From: JAAYYM01 sp964638005
GTDB taxonomy: Bacteria; Bacillota; Clostridia; Lachnospirales; Lachnospiraceae
DNA length: 30,564 nucleotides
Direction of reading: 5' to 3'
Assembly (NCBI GenBank): GCA_964638005.1
Contig: CAZWXS010000028.1
Location: 1 to 30,564 of the forward strand
The notes below the pieces were generated by a model. That model saw nothing but the letters and a program-made list of their open reading frames with translations. It did no database searches and was not told the origin of the DNA. Positions 15,004 to 22,769 of the stretch are shown here, piece after piece (position 1 is the first letter of the stretch; every line of letters begins with the position of its first letter). The translations under genes were made by a program, and so were the position numbers.

Positions 15004-17262
15004 ATGAATCGCAACATTACAATCAAGGGTTTGACGCAAAACAATCTAAAGAACATATCATTAGAATTACCGAACGGAAAAATCATTGTATTTACAGGAG
15101 TGTCCGGTTCCGGTAAGTCCAGCATCGTATTCGATACGATTGCAGCGGAATCACAGAGGCAGATGAATGAGACATATTCTGCATTTGTGCGGGGAAGACT
15201 TCCGAAGTATGAAAAACCGCATGTGGAGCTGATCGAGAATTTGACCGCGTCGGTCATTGTGGATCAGTCGCAGCTCGGAGGCAATATCAGATCAACAGTC
15301 GGAACGATTTCTGATCTGTATGCATCGCTGCGTTTGTTGTTTTCGCGTATCGGACAGCCATACGTTGGTACGGCATCTTATTTTTCTTTTAACGATCCGA
15401 ACGGAATGTGTCCGGAATGTGCCGGAATCGGTAAGGTTACGCAGATTGATATTGATGGATTATTGAATCCGGAGAAGTCGTGGAATGAAGGCTGCGTCAA
15501 TGATGCCATGTTCAATCCGGGTTCCTGGTACTGGCAGCAGTATACGGATTCGGGTCTCTTTGATCTGGATAAGAAGATCAAGGACTATTCAGAGGAAGAG
15601 TATCATCTGTTGGTATATGGTTCGAGAGTCAGGGGCGGAGAGCAGGAGAATAAACGTGTGCAGGGGCTGATGCCGCAGTATACAAGGTATCTGCTGAAGC
15701 GTGACATCAGCAATATGAGCAGCCATACACAGAAGAAGCAGGCGAATCTGATCAAAGAAGAAATCTGTCCCTGCTGTCATGGAAAGCGATTGAATGAAAA
15801 GACGTTGGCGTGCAAAGTAGCAGGCTATTCTATTAACGATATGTGTGAGATAGAGTTTGCGGAATTACGTGAGGTGCTGGGAACGATTACTGACCCACGG
15901 GCAGAGACGATCGTAGGAACGTTATGTGCTTCCTTAGACAGAATGATAGAGATAGGGCTTCCGTATCTGCATATGAATCGTGAATCTTCGACTATGTCCG
16001 GCGGAGAGGCACAGCGTCTGAAGTTGGTACGTTACATGGGCAGTGCGCTGACCGGGATGACATATATATTTGATGAGCCGAGTACCGGATTGCATCCGCG
16101 TGACGTCGGCAGGATGAATCAATTGTTACAGAGTTTAAGAGATAAAGGAAATACGGTTCTGGTCGTAGAACATGACCAAGATGTGATTTCCATCGCAGAT
16201 GAAATCGTAGATGTCGGTCCGCTTGCGGGAAAACACGGTGGACAGATCGTATATCAGGGGAGTTATGAGAAACTGCTTTCCGCCGATACATTAACAGCGA
16301 AAGCAATGAAGGTATGTCTGCCGCTCAAGGAGCACGTGCGCACGGCAACAGAATATCTTCCGATCAGAAACGCAAGTTTACATAACTTAAAAGACGTGAG
16401 TGTAGATATCCCGAAGGGGATTATGACAGTCATCACCGGAGTTGCGGGATCAGGTAAGAGTTCTCTGATCTCAGGTGCGTTTGCAGAGCAGTATAAAGAG
16501 GATATCGTGATGGTGGATCAAGGACCGATTACTGCGACGAGCCGCTCTATGCCGACCAGTTTTCTGGGGTTCTTTGATGATATTCGCAAGCTGTTTGCAG
16601 AGGCAAATGGGGTAGATGTCGGATTATTCAGTTTCAATTCACAGGGAGCCTGTCCGGCTTGTCAGGGAAAAGGTGTCGTAGTTACCGAACTGGTATTTAT
16701 GGATCCGATCATTACTACCTGTGAAGCGTGCGAGGGCAATCGCTATAGTGAAGAAGCACTGTCCTACAAATATCACGGTAAGAATATTCAGGAAGTCTTA
16801 TCCATGACGGCGGATGAAGCTTATGATTTCTTTGAACTGCCTAAGATTAAGAAACACATCGGAGCGATGCGCAAGGTCGGACTTTCCTATATGACACTCG
16901 GACAGCCGCTTTCTACATTATCAGGTGGTGAACGGCAGAGGATCAAACTGGCGAAGCATCTGGATAAGAAGGGAAATATCTATATTCTGGACGAGCCGAC
17001 GACGGGACTGCATACGACAGATATCGAGAAGCTGATGAAGCTGTTCGATCTCATGGTGGACAAGGGAAATACGATTCTGATCATTGAGCACAATATGGAA
17101 GTTATGAAGCGTGCCGACTGGATCATCGATGTCGGACCGGATGGCGGCAAAAACGGAGGACAGATTGTATTTACCGGAACACCTGCCGAGATGATCAAGA
17201 ACAGCGATACGATTACTGCGAGGTGTCTGCGTCAGAACATCGGTATGCGCGCGGGGTCATAA
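15004..17262 (+). CDS. UvrA-like ABC ATPase (short, UvrA2-type)
   Basis: A protein of 752 residues, about 190 shorter than housekeeping UvrA, as in UvrA2/DrrC-type paralogues that lack the UvrB-binding insertion. Two class II ATPase modules are intact: Walker A GVSGSGKSS (32-40) and GVAGSGKSS; signatures STMSGGEAQRLKLVRYMG and STLSGGERQRIKLAKHL; Walker B IFDEPSTGLHPRD and ILDEPTTGLHTTD. Zinc-binding Cys pairs occur as CPECAGIGK, CPCCHGKRLN, CPACQGKG and CEACEGNRY. The start at 15004 has AGGAGG seven bases away (14991-14996 region); a longer frame from 14890 passes through the promoter. UvrA2 proteins are linked to DNA damage or DNA-binding-drug tolerance in some bacteria; the role here is unknown and unrelated to the sugar genes. 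Its last 50 bases overlap the convergent AraC gene. Confidence 0.9.
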   Translation: MNRNITIKGLTQNNLKNISLELPNGKIIVFTGVSGSGKSSIVFDTIAAESQRQMNETYSAFVRGRLPKYEKPHVELIENLTASVIVDQSQLGGNIRSTVGTISDLYASLRLLFSRIGQPYVGTASYFSFNDPNGMCPECAGIGKVTQIDIDGLLNPEKSWNEGCVNDAMFNPGSWYWQQYTDSGLFDLDKKIKDYSEEEYHLLVYGSRVRGGEQENKRVQGLMPQYTRYLLKRDISNMSSHTQKKQANLIKEEICPCCHGKRLNEKTLACKVAGYSINDMCEIEFAELREVLGTITDPRAETIVGTLCASLDRMIEIGLPYLHMNRESSTMSGGEAQRLKLVRYMGSALTGMTYIFDEPSTGLHPRDVGRMNQLLQSLRDKGNTVLVVEHDQDVISIADEIVDVGPLAGKHGGQIVYQGSYEKLLSADTLTAKAMKVCLPLKEHVRTATEYLPIRNASLHNLKDVSVDIPKGIMTVITGVAGSGKSSLISGAFAEQYKEDIVMVDQGPITATSRSMPTSFLGFFDDIRKLFAEANGVDVGLFSFNSQGACPACQGKGVVVTELVFMDPIITTCEACEGNRYSEEALSYKYHGKNIQEVLSMTADEAYDFFELPKIKKHIGAMRKVGLSYMTLGQPLSTLSGGERQRIKLAKHLDKKGNIYILDEPTTGLHTTDIEKLMKLFDLMVDKGNTILIIEHNMEVMKRADWIIDVGPDGGKNGGQIVFTGTPAEMIKNSDTITARCLRQNIGMRAGS

Positions 17263-18190
17263 GGAAGTGCTCACGAAAGATCTTATGAAAATAGCTTGTA
17301 TTGTCATATCCGACAGCAGTAATGATGTGTTCCACCGGCAGTTTTGTGGTCGATAGAAGAAAAGCAGCCTGATTCAGACGCTTTTGTTGTAGTAATTCTT
17401 TGAATGTAGAATGTGCATATTGCTTGATAAAGCGGCTTAGCTGATAGGCAGGCAGGGAGGTGATCTCTGCCAGCTCGGTCAGCGAAGCCGTTTTATAGTT
17501 TTCTTCTATATATTTTAAGCAAGTGAAGAGCAGATTCTGCTCATACTGTGCAGGATCACTTTGACTGATGCGGTCAGTGTGGTTGACAAGTTGCAAAAAC
17601 AGCAGTCCCATAGTGGTCTGATTGATGTAGCGACGGTTCGGCTGTTTGTTGATGAGAGACCAGATCATATTTTCCATCAGGTTCTGTATCGGAAGGATAT
17701 CAGCCACCTGAAAATGCAGATAATCTCCCATCTGACAGTCCTGACGCAGGCTTCCGATCAGAAAATTGCGCAGTACATTTTCATCCTTCATCATAGAGAA
17801 GGACATGTCAAAGAACTCCGGCAGTATGATGAAGTTGATGGCAACGTCATCTTTGCCGGCAGGCAGGATTTCCTGTGAGGCATTCTGGTTTAGAAAGAGC
17901 AGCTCTCCTTGACGCAGAACAAGCGTTGTCTGGTCATTGATGATATGAGTCGTCGTACCGGAACACATGTAGACGATCTCCACATAATTGTGCCGATGCT
18001 TTGGAAAGTGGACGAATCGGGTATGAGAACGCAGATCGATAAGCTTGCCGCGCTCCAGCATCTTGCCGCTGTCTACAACAAAATCCTTGGTTGTGGTATA
18101 AAGACTCTTTTCTACATCCACATTACCGTCAAGGATTTTCTGCTCTTCCGGAGTTATGATTTTCAAGGCATTCAATAGTTCTGAATTCAT
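17213..18190 (-). CDS. AraC-family regulator with N-terminal cupin sensor domain
   Basis: A protein of 325 residues. A cupin-like ligand domain spans about 50-150 (FPKHRHNYVEIVYMCSGTT, LRQGELLFLNQNASQEI), and two helix-turn-helix motifs fill the last 100 residues (LTELAEITSLPAYQLSRFIK; LPVEHIITAVGYDNTSYFHK, ending MTPRAYR). The start at 18190 is fixed by GGGAGG; the frame continues upstream without a ribosome site. It is divergent from the ula-like PTS operon, so control of that operon is likely, although that operon also contains its own DeoR regulator. A rhamnose regulator is an alternative, since no other RhaR/RhaS-type gene is visible. Its 3' end overlaps the UvrA-like gene by 50 bases on the opposite strand. 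Confidence 0.9.
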   Translation of the reverse strand: MNSELLNALKIITPEEQKILDGNVDVEKSLYTTTKDFVVDSGKMLERGKLIDLRSHTRFVHFPKHRHNYVEIVYMCSGTTTHIINDQTTLVLRQGELLFLNQNASQEILPAGKDDVAINFIILPEFFDMSFSMMKDENVLRNFLIGSLRQDCQMGDYLHFQVADILPIQNLMENMIWSLINKQPNRRYINQTTMGLLFLQLVNHTDRISQSDPAQYEQNLLFTCLKYIEENYKTASLTELAEITSLPAYQLSRFIKQYAHSTFKELLQQKRLNQAAFLLSTTKLPVEHIITAVGYDNTSYFHKIFREHFLMTPRAYRCSDADTSQ

Positions 18191-18244
18191 ATGGACCTCC
18201 CATATCGTTATGTGCTGTAGCACCTTACAGGATGCTTTATCAAC

Positions 18245-18273
18245 AGAATAGCATGAAATGACATACGTTGCAA
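18245..18273 (-). promoter_or_regulatory. Sigma-A-type promoter for the AraC gene
   Basis: On the minus strand, TTGCAA (18273-18268), 17 bases, TATTCT (18250-18245), 54 bases upstream of the start. Confidence 0.62.
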
Positions 18274-18420
18274 ATAAGGACGGGAAAGTCTGCGATTGCA
18301 AAACAATCAAAACAATCAAATAAAATGGCATAAAACAAACAAAAAGAAAGGATAATGCAGTGAATATGCATAAATGATGCGCATTAAACTTGTAAAAAGG
18401 TCACAAAATTAAATAAAACA

Positions 18421-18433
18421 TTCATAAAATGAA
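18421..18433. promoter_or_regulatory. Candidate operator of the PTS operon
   Basis: TTCAT-AAA-ATGAA is a perfect inverted repeat 20 bases upstream of the -35. A related half (GTTCATATAAAG, from 18440) follows about two helical turns later. Either the DeoR or the AraC regulator could bind; the assignment is inferred. Confidence 0.4.
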
Positions 18434-18453
18434 ACAACGTTCATATAAAGAAA

Positions 18454-18482
18454 TTGCAATGGACAATATACGATGTTATGAT
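18454..18482 (+). promoter_or_regulatory. Sigma-A-type promoter for the ula-like PTS operon
   Basis: TTGCAA (18454-18459), 17 bases, TATGAT (18477-18482), 45 bases before the lactonase start. Confidence 0.65.
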
Positions 18483-18527
18483 GCAAGTACATAGAACTGG
18501 AAAATAGCACATATGGAGTGAACAAAT

Positions 18528-19637
18528 ATGAGCATGAGCAAAATTGATGAGATTACAAAAGAAAAATGGATTATGAGAACCTTTCCGGAGTGGGGCACCT
18601 GGCTGAATGAAGAAATCGAGAGTGAAGACGTAAAGCCCGGTACCGTAGCAATGTGGTGGCTCGGATGTACCGGAATGTGGTTCAAGACCTCAGGAGGTTG
18701 CAACATTTCCGTGGATCTCTGGTGCGGGAATGGCAAACGTACGCACGGCAACGGAAAGATGGCTGTGGGACATCAGATGGCGAATATGTGCGGCGCAAGG
18801 GCAATGCAGCCGAATCTGCGGACGATTCCTTTTGTAATCGATCCTTTTGCAATCTGTCAGGTTGATGCGGTTCTTGCAACACACTACCATCAGGATCATA
18901 TGAGTGTGGAATATGCTTCTCATGTAGTCAAGAGCGGGATGATGACCGTGGATAAGGATGGGACAGCGGTTCCGGTTCCGTTCATAGGTCCGAAAAAGTC
19001 TGTAGAACTGTGGAAAGAGTGGGGCGTTCCGGCAGATCGTTGCATTACAGTAAGGCCCGGCGATGTCATTCAGATCAAGGACATCGAAATCGTAGTGTTG
19101 GATTCTTTTGATCGCACATGTCTGGTTACAACGGATGACACCACAGAAAACAGAGAAGAGCTCACGGGTGTCTGTCCGACCGATATGGATGACAAGGCGG
19201 TGAATTATCTGCTCCGCACATCCGGAGGGAATATTTACCACAGCGGAGATTCGCATTATTCCATTTATTTTGCAAAGCATGGAAAAGACTATGACATTGA
19301 TGTGGCATTCGGTTCATATGGAGAGAATCCGGTTGGGTTGGCGGATAAGATGACTTCCTGTGATATTCTTCGTATGGCGGAAGCTTTAAGGACGAAAGTA
19401 GTCATTCCGATTCATTATGATGTATGGAGCAATTTCATGGCGGATGTCAATGAAATTCAGGTGCTGTACAATATGAAAAAAGATCGTTTGGGGTATCAGT
19501 TCCACCCGTTCTTATGGGAAGTCGGCGGAAAGTATGTATATCCGACCGATAAAGATAAATTGGCATATCATCATAGACGGGGGCTTGAGGATTGTTTTGA
19601 GGCGCCCCAGAACATTCCTTTCAGGTCCTGTTTATGA
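18528..19637 (+). CDS. ulaG: L-ascorbate-6-phosphate lactonase-type metallo-hydrolase (UlaG)
   Basis: A cytoplasmic protein of 369 residues of the metallo-beta-lactamase fold. It is colinear with E. coli UlaG from the N-terminus (FPEWGTWLNEEIE, AMWWLGCTGMWFK) to the C-terminus (EVGGKYVYPTDKDKLAYHH). UlaG opens the lactone of L-ascorbate 6-phosphate to 3-keto-L-gulonate 6-phosphate using a Mn-type metal centre. The metal motif His119-x-His121-x-Asp123-His124 (THYHQDH) is intact, with further ligand regions YHSGDSHYS and IPIHYDVWSNF. GGAG lies nine bases before ATG 18528; a second in-frame ATG at 18534 aligns with the E. coli start. It is first in an operon with ascorbate-type PTS genes. The family is certain; ascorbate as the natural substrate is probable, not proven. 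Confidence 0.93.
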   Translation: MSMSKIDEITKEKWIMRTFPEWGTWLNEEIESEDVKPGTVAMWWLGCTGMWFKTSGGCNISVDLWCGNGKRTHGNGKMAVGHQMANMCGARAMQPNLRTIPFVIDPFAICQVDAVLATHYHQDHMSVEYASHVVKSGMMTVDKDGTAVPVPFIGPKKSVELWKEWGVPADRCITVRPGDVIQIKDIEIVVLDSFDRTCLVTTDDTTENREELTGVCPTDMDDKAVNYLLRTSGGNIYHSGDSHYSIYFAKHGKDYDIDVAFGSYGENPVGLADKMTSCDILRMAEALRTKVVIPIHYDVWSNFMADVNEIQVLYNMKKDRLGYQFHPFLWEVGGKYVYPTDKDKLAYHHRRGLEDCFEAPQNIPFRSCL

Positions 19638-19668
19638 GCAACCTGAAAAGAGAAGGAAGGAGGAGAAA

Positions 19669-20124
19669 ATGTTACGGGACATTGTAGAACAGAAACATTA
19701 CAAATTTGCAGACAGGGCAAGTGACTGGAGAGAAGCAATCCGCATGAGCTGTGAAGTCTTTGAGGCAGATCGGACGGTAGGGACAGATTATAAAGAAGCT
19801 ATCATTCGCTGTGTGGAGGAGTACGGTCCTTATATTGTGATCATGAAAGACGTTGCAATACCGCATTCACAGGAATGCGCCGAGGGAGTGAACAAGACAG
19901 CGATTGCTTTTATGAGGCTCAAAGAGCCGGTTTGTTTTGACCCTGAAGATAGGGAGATGGATGCAAGATTGTTTTTCACGTTGGCTTCCTGTAATTCGAG
20001 TCAGCATCTTGCAAATATGAGAAGACTGTCTACACTGCTGATGAATGAACGAGCGGTAGAAGCGTTGTTGAAATCTGAAAATGTGGAGGATTTGTTGGAA
20101 ATCCATAAACAGTTTTTTGAGTGA
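19669..20124 (+). CDS. ulaC: PTS EIIA component, ascorbate/mannitol-fructose type (UlaC-like)
   Basis: A protein of 151 residues, close to E. coli UlaC (154). EIIA takes phosphate from HPr and passes it to EIIB. The phosphorylated histidine is His66 in VAIPHSQ, in the fold context GPYIVIMKDVAIPH shared with UlaC (GPYFVLAPGLAMPH). It starts 31 bases after the lactonase gene with GGAAGGAGGAG ahead of ATG 19669, and ends 17 bases before the IIC start. No other PTS domain is fused. Confidence 0.88.
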   Translation: MLRDIVEQKHYKFADRASDWREAIRMSCEVFEADRTVGTDYKEAIIRCVEEYGPYIVIMKDVAIPHSQECAEGVNKTAIAFMRLKEPVCFDPEDREMDARLFFTLASCNSSQHLANMRRLSTLLMNERAVEALLKSENVEDLLEIHKQFFE

Positions 20125-20141
20125 AGGGGGGAAGAAGGTAT

Positions 20142-21626
20142 ATGACAATCATAATGGATATATGGACGTATTTTGCAAAAAATATCTTGCAGCAGCCGGC
20201 ATTCATGATCGGACTGATCGTCATGTTGGGATACATATTATTGAAGAAGCCTTGGTATGATGTACTTGCAGGTGTTATCAAGGCAATTGTAGGATATTTG
20301 ATTCTGACAGTCGGATCCGGCGGACTGGTGTCGAACTTCCGGCCGGTTCTGGTCGGACTGAAGGATGTATTTGACATTGATGCAATGGTAATTGATCCGT
20401 ACTTTGGACAAAATGCTGTTACTGCCGGAGTAGAAGAGGTGTTTGGCAAGACATTTGGGGATGCGATGATTCTGTTGTTGATTGCATTTATTGTCAATAT
20501 TCTTCTGGTACGTTTTAGCAGAATCACAAAACTGCGTGCCTTATTTACCACAGGGCATGTTCAGGTACAACAGGCGGCTACCGCATACTGGCTGATCATG
20601 TTTGCTTTGCCGGGACTTTTGACCAGAAATGTATTGCTGATCATTGTAATGGCAGTGATATTAGGGGCTTACTGGGCAGTCGGATCGAACCTGATCATCA
20701 AACCGTGTCAGGAGTTAACGGATGGTGCAGGGTTTACACTGGCCCATCAGCAGATGTTCGGAATCGCATTGAATTCGTGGCTTGCTGAGAAGTTGTTTGG
20801 CAAAAAGAAGAATGGAGAAAAGGTAAAGAAGATTGAAAATATCGAATTACCGGGTTTTATGTCTATCTTCAATGAGAATATGGTATGCACTTCCATTTTG
20901 ATGATGGTGTTTTTCGGAACGATTTTATGTATTTTGGGGAGAGAGTATTTAACAGAACAGGGGTTTCTGGCAGAGGGAGCCAGCATGGTATTCTATGTGA
21001 TACAGACCTGTTTATATTTTTCAGTATATTTAGCGATTCTGCAGTTGGGAGTCCGTACTTTTGTTACAGAGCTGACAGCTTCTTTTCAGGGGATTGCGGA
21101 TAAACTGCTTCCCGGCTCCGTACCGGGTGTGGATTGCGCGGTTGCTTTTGGATTCGGTGCTTCCAATGCAGTGCCGTTGGGATTTCTCATGGGATTTGCA
21201 GGACAGATTCTTGCCATCACGGCGCTGATTCTGCTCAAGAGTCCGGTGCTTGTCATTTGTGGATTCGTACCTGTATTTTTTGACAATGCGACCATCGCCA
21301 TTTTTGCAAATGAAAAGGGTGGTATCAAAGCGGCATTGATCCTTCCGTTCCTGTCAGGATTGTTTCAGGTATTTGGTTCGGCCATCATTGCAGGCTGGGT
21401 TGGAATGGCGGCATATGGCGGATATCTCGGTATGTGGGATTGGGCAGTTGTGTGGCCGGTTATGACGGCATTTATGAAATTCTTAAGCTATTTCGGCGTG
21501 GCAATTGTAGCGATTGCGCTACTGATCATTCCGCAGCTGCAGTATCGTGCGGATAAGGAAGGGTACTTCATGATCACAGAAAATTATGAAGCATACAAGC
21601 AATACAAAAAGTCGAAGGTGAAATAG
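20142..21626 (+). CDS. ulaA: PTS EIIC permease, ascorbate type (UlaA/SgaT-like)
   Basis: An integral membrane protein of 494 residues with about ten or more hydrophobic segments. It is recognised as the ascorbate-galactitol superfamily by the N-terminal PAFMIGLIVMLGYILLKKPW, AIVGYLILTVGSGGLVSNFRP, the conserved ARFS-like loop RFSRITKLRALFTTGHVQVQ, and the C-terminal LLIIPQLQYRAD. It transports and, with EIIB, phosphorylates the sugar. The start at 20142 was chosen for the N-terminal fit; a short GTG-started extension from 20121 overlapping the EIIA stop is possible. Length and motifs appear complete, in contrast to the EIIB that follows. Confidence 0.9.
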   Translation: MTIIMDIWTYFAKNILQQPAFMIGLIVMLGYILLKKPWYDVLAGVIKAIVGYLILTVGSGGLVSNFRPVLVGLKDVFDIDAMVIDPYFGQNAVTAGVEEVFGKTFGDAMILLLIAFIVNILLVRFSRITKLRALFTTGHVQVQQAATAYWLIMFALPGLLTRNVLLIIVMAVILGAYWAVGSNLIIKPCQELTDGAGFTLAHQQMFGIALNSWLAEKLFGKKKNGEKVKKIENIELPGFMSIFNENMVCTSILMMVFFGTILCILGREYLTEQGFLAEGASMVFYVIQTCLYFSVYLAILQLGVRTFVTELTASFQGIADKLLPGSVPGVDCAVAFGFGASNAVPLGFLMGFAGQILAITALILLKSPVLVICGFVPVFFDNATIAIFANEKGGIKAALILPFLSGLFQVFGSAIIAGWVGMAAYGGYLGMWDWAVVWPVMTAFMKFLSYFGVAIVAIALLIIPQLQYRADKEGYFMITENYEAYKQYKKSKVK

Positions 21627-21651
21627 GTGAAATGATGAAGGAGTGAGAAAA

Positions 21652-21825
21652 ATGGCAGAGGGAAAGAGCGTTGCATCCAAATATGATGTGGTATTTTGTG
21701 CACAGAATTTTGTAAGTATGTTCAAAGAGGCAGAGGCAAAGGGGACGCTTGTAATCGGTCTGCGGAATATTATGTCTCAGCAGGAGATTGAAGGCGAGAT
21801 GCGCGAACATGGTATGCTTCTGTGA
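21652..21825 (+). CDS. Truncated PTS EIIB (ascorbate type), C-terminal half only, lacking the phospho-cysteine
   Basis: A protein of 57 residues that aligns by eye with about residues 45-100 of UlaB-type EIIB: KYDVVFCAQNFVSMF matches the ADIIIASTHIAGEI region and LVIGLRNIMSQQEI matches YVVGVRNMLSPADF. The first 40 or so residues, which carry the phosphorylated Cys in the CGxGxGSS loop, are absent. None of the three plus-strand frames between the IIC stop and this gene encodes them, so a deletion rather than a frameshift is likely. It still has AAGGAG eight bases before ATG 21652, so it is probably translated. It may be a decaying gene, with EIIB supplied from elsewhere, or a small protein kept for another purpose. 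Confidence 0.65.
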   Translation: MAEGKSVASKYDVVFCAQNFVSMFKEAEAKGTLVIGLRNIMSQQEIEGEMREHGMLL

Positions 21826-21843
21826 GTCTTGAGGAGGAGCAAA

Positions 21844-21924
21844 ATGTATCTCAGTATTTTCAAATCACCCAAAGAAGGCTTTGTGGTCAGAAAAGTCAAA
21901 AAAGTCAAATATGTGATGAAATAA
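21844..21924 (+). CDS. Possible 26-residue basic peptide
   Basis: An open frame of 27 codons with a strong ribosome site (GAGGAGG, six bases before ATG 21844), located 18 bases after the EIIB remnant. The peptide begins MYLSIFKSPKEGF and ends in a Lys/Val-rich tail. It resembles nothing I recognise. It could be a real small protein, the remains of a deleted gene, or chance. Confidence 0.3.
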   Translation: MYLSIFKSPKEGFVVRKVKKVKYVMK

Positions 21925-21992
21925 ATGATAAAATGAGTTAAAATCAATCATATAGAACATTTTTTAATGAATTTTATGAGTGAGGCGAAAAT

Positions 21993-22760
21993 ATGAAAAG
22001 AGAACGAGCGTATGTAGAGGGAAGAAGAAATCAGATAATCGAACTGTTGACCCAAACCCCTCAGTTGAGAGTTGATGATCTGGCCAAAGCATTAGAAGTA
22101 TCTGTAATCACAGTCAGGAGAGATCTGCAGTACCTGGAAGAGCAGAAGTATCTCACCCGTTTTTACGGAGGCGCCAGGATCAATCAGAATATGAAAAAGG
22201 ACGAAGTCACAATCTATAGGGAATTGATTGCAAAATATGCAGCCACGCTGGTAGAAAACGGAGATTCCATTTTTATCAACACAAGTACAAATGCGTTGCA
22301 GACATTAGGTTTTATCAAAAGAAAGAATGTTACGGTCATAACCAACAATGGGAAAGCAATCTATTCCAATCATGAGGACGGAATCAATATCATTCTGATC
22401 GGTGGAGAACTTCGTTATCCAAAAGAGGCGATGGTCGGTGATGTGGCCATTCGAAATCTTCAATTGATCAATGCGAAGAAGGCGTTTATCGGATGTGCCG
22501 GAATATCTGCGGCGAGGGGCATGACAACGGAGATTGCCAATGAGGTCAGCATCAATGAACTGATGATCGATCATGCGATGCAGGACGTATATATTCTGGC
22601 AGATCATACAAAGATCGGGAAGAACAGCAGTTTTACGACTTGTGGAATTGATAAGGTAAAACATTTGATTACAGATGAAAAGGCTCCAAAAGAGGAGTTG
22701 GAGCGGATGCGTGCTTTGGGAATCCAGATCTATCAAGTCTCCAGGGAGGATCATTATTAG
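21993..22760 (+). CDS. DeoR-family transcriptional regulator (UlaR-like position)
   Basis: A protein of 255 residues, standard for DeoR/GlpR. The N-terminal winged helix is visible in RRNQIIELLTQTPQLRVDDL and LEVSVITVRRDLQYLEEQKY, followed by the GGA hinge (RFYGGARI). The C-terminal phosphosugar-sensing domain has DSIFINTSTNALQTL, VTVITNNGKAI, ILIGGELRYPKEAMVGD and KAFIGCAGIS. GAGG precedes ATG 21993. It sits inside the PTS gene run, ten bases upstream of the epimerase, and likely represses the operon until a sugar-phosphate intermediate accumulates, as UlaR does with ascorbate 6-phosphate. Confidence 0.92.
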   Translation: MKRERAYVEGRRNQIIELLTQTPQLRVDDLAKALEVSVITVRRDLQYLEEQKYLTRFYGGARINQNMKKDEVTIYRELIAKYAATLVENGDSIFINTSTNALQTLGFIKRKNVTVITNNGKAIYSNHEDGINIILIGGELRYPKEAMVGDVAIRNLQLINAKKAFIGCAGISAARGMTTEIANEVSINELMIDHAMQDVYILADHTKIGKNSSFTTCGIDKVKHLITDEKAPKEELERMRALGIQIYQVSREDHY

Positions 22761-22769
22761 GAGGCAATC

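Larger units (their letters stand above)
18191..18527. other. Divergent regulatory region between AraC gene and ula-like PTS operon
   Basis: A 337-base, very AT-rich spacer. It holds the AraC promoter on the minus strand (18245-18273), a nine-base-period repeat of ACAATCAAA around 18302-18320, the palindrome ATGCGCAT at 18378-18385, an inverted repeat at 18421-18433, and the operon promoter (18454-18482). A 14-base string at 18270-18283 (GCAAATAAGGACGG) matches the left arm of the terminator at 27517-27560. No coding sequence is seen. Confidence 0.55.
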
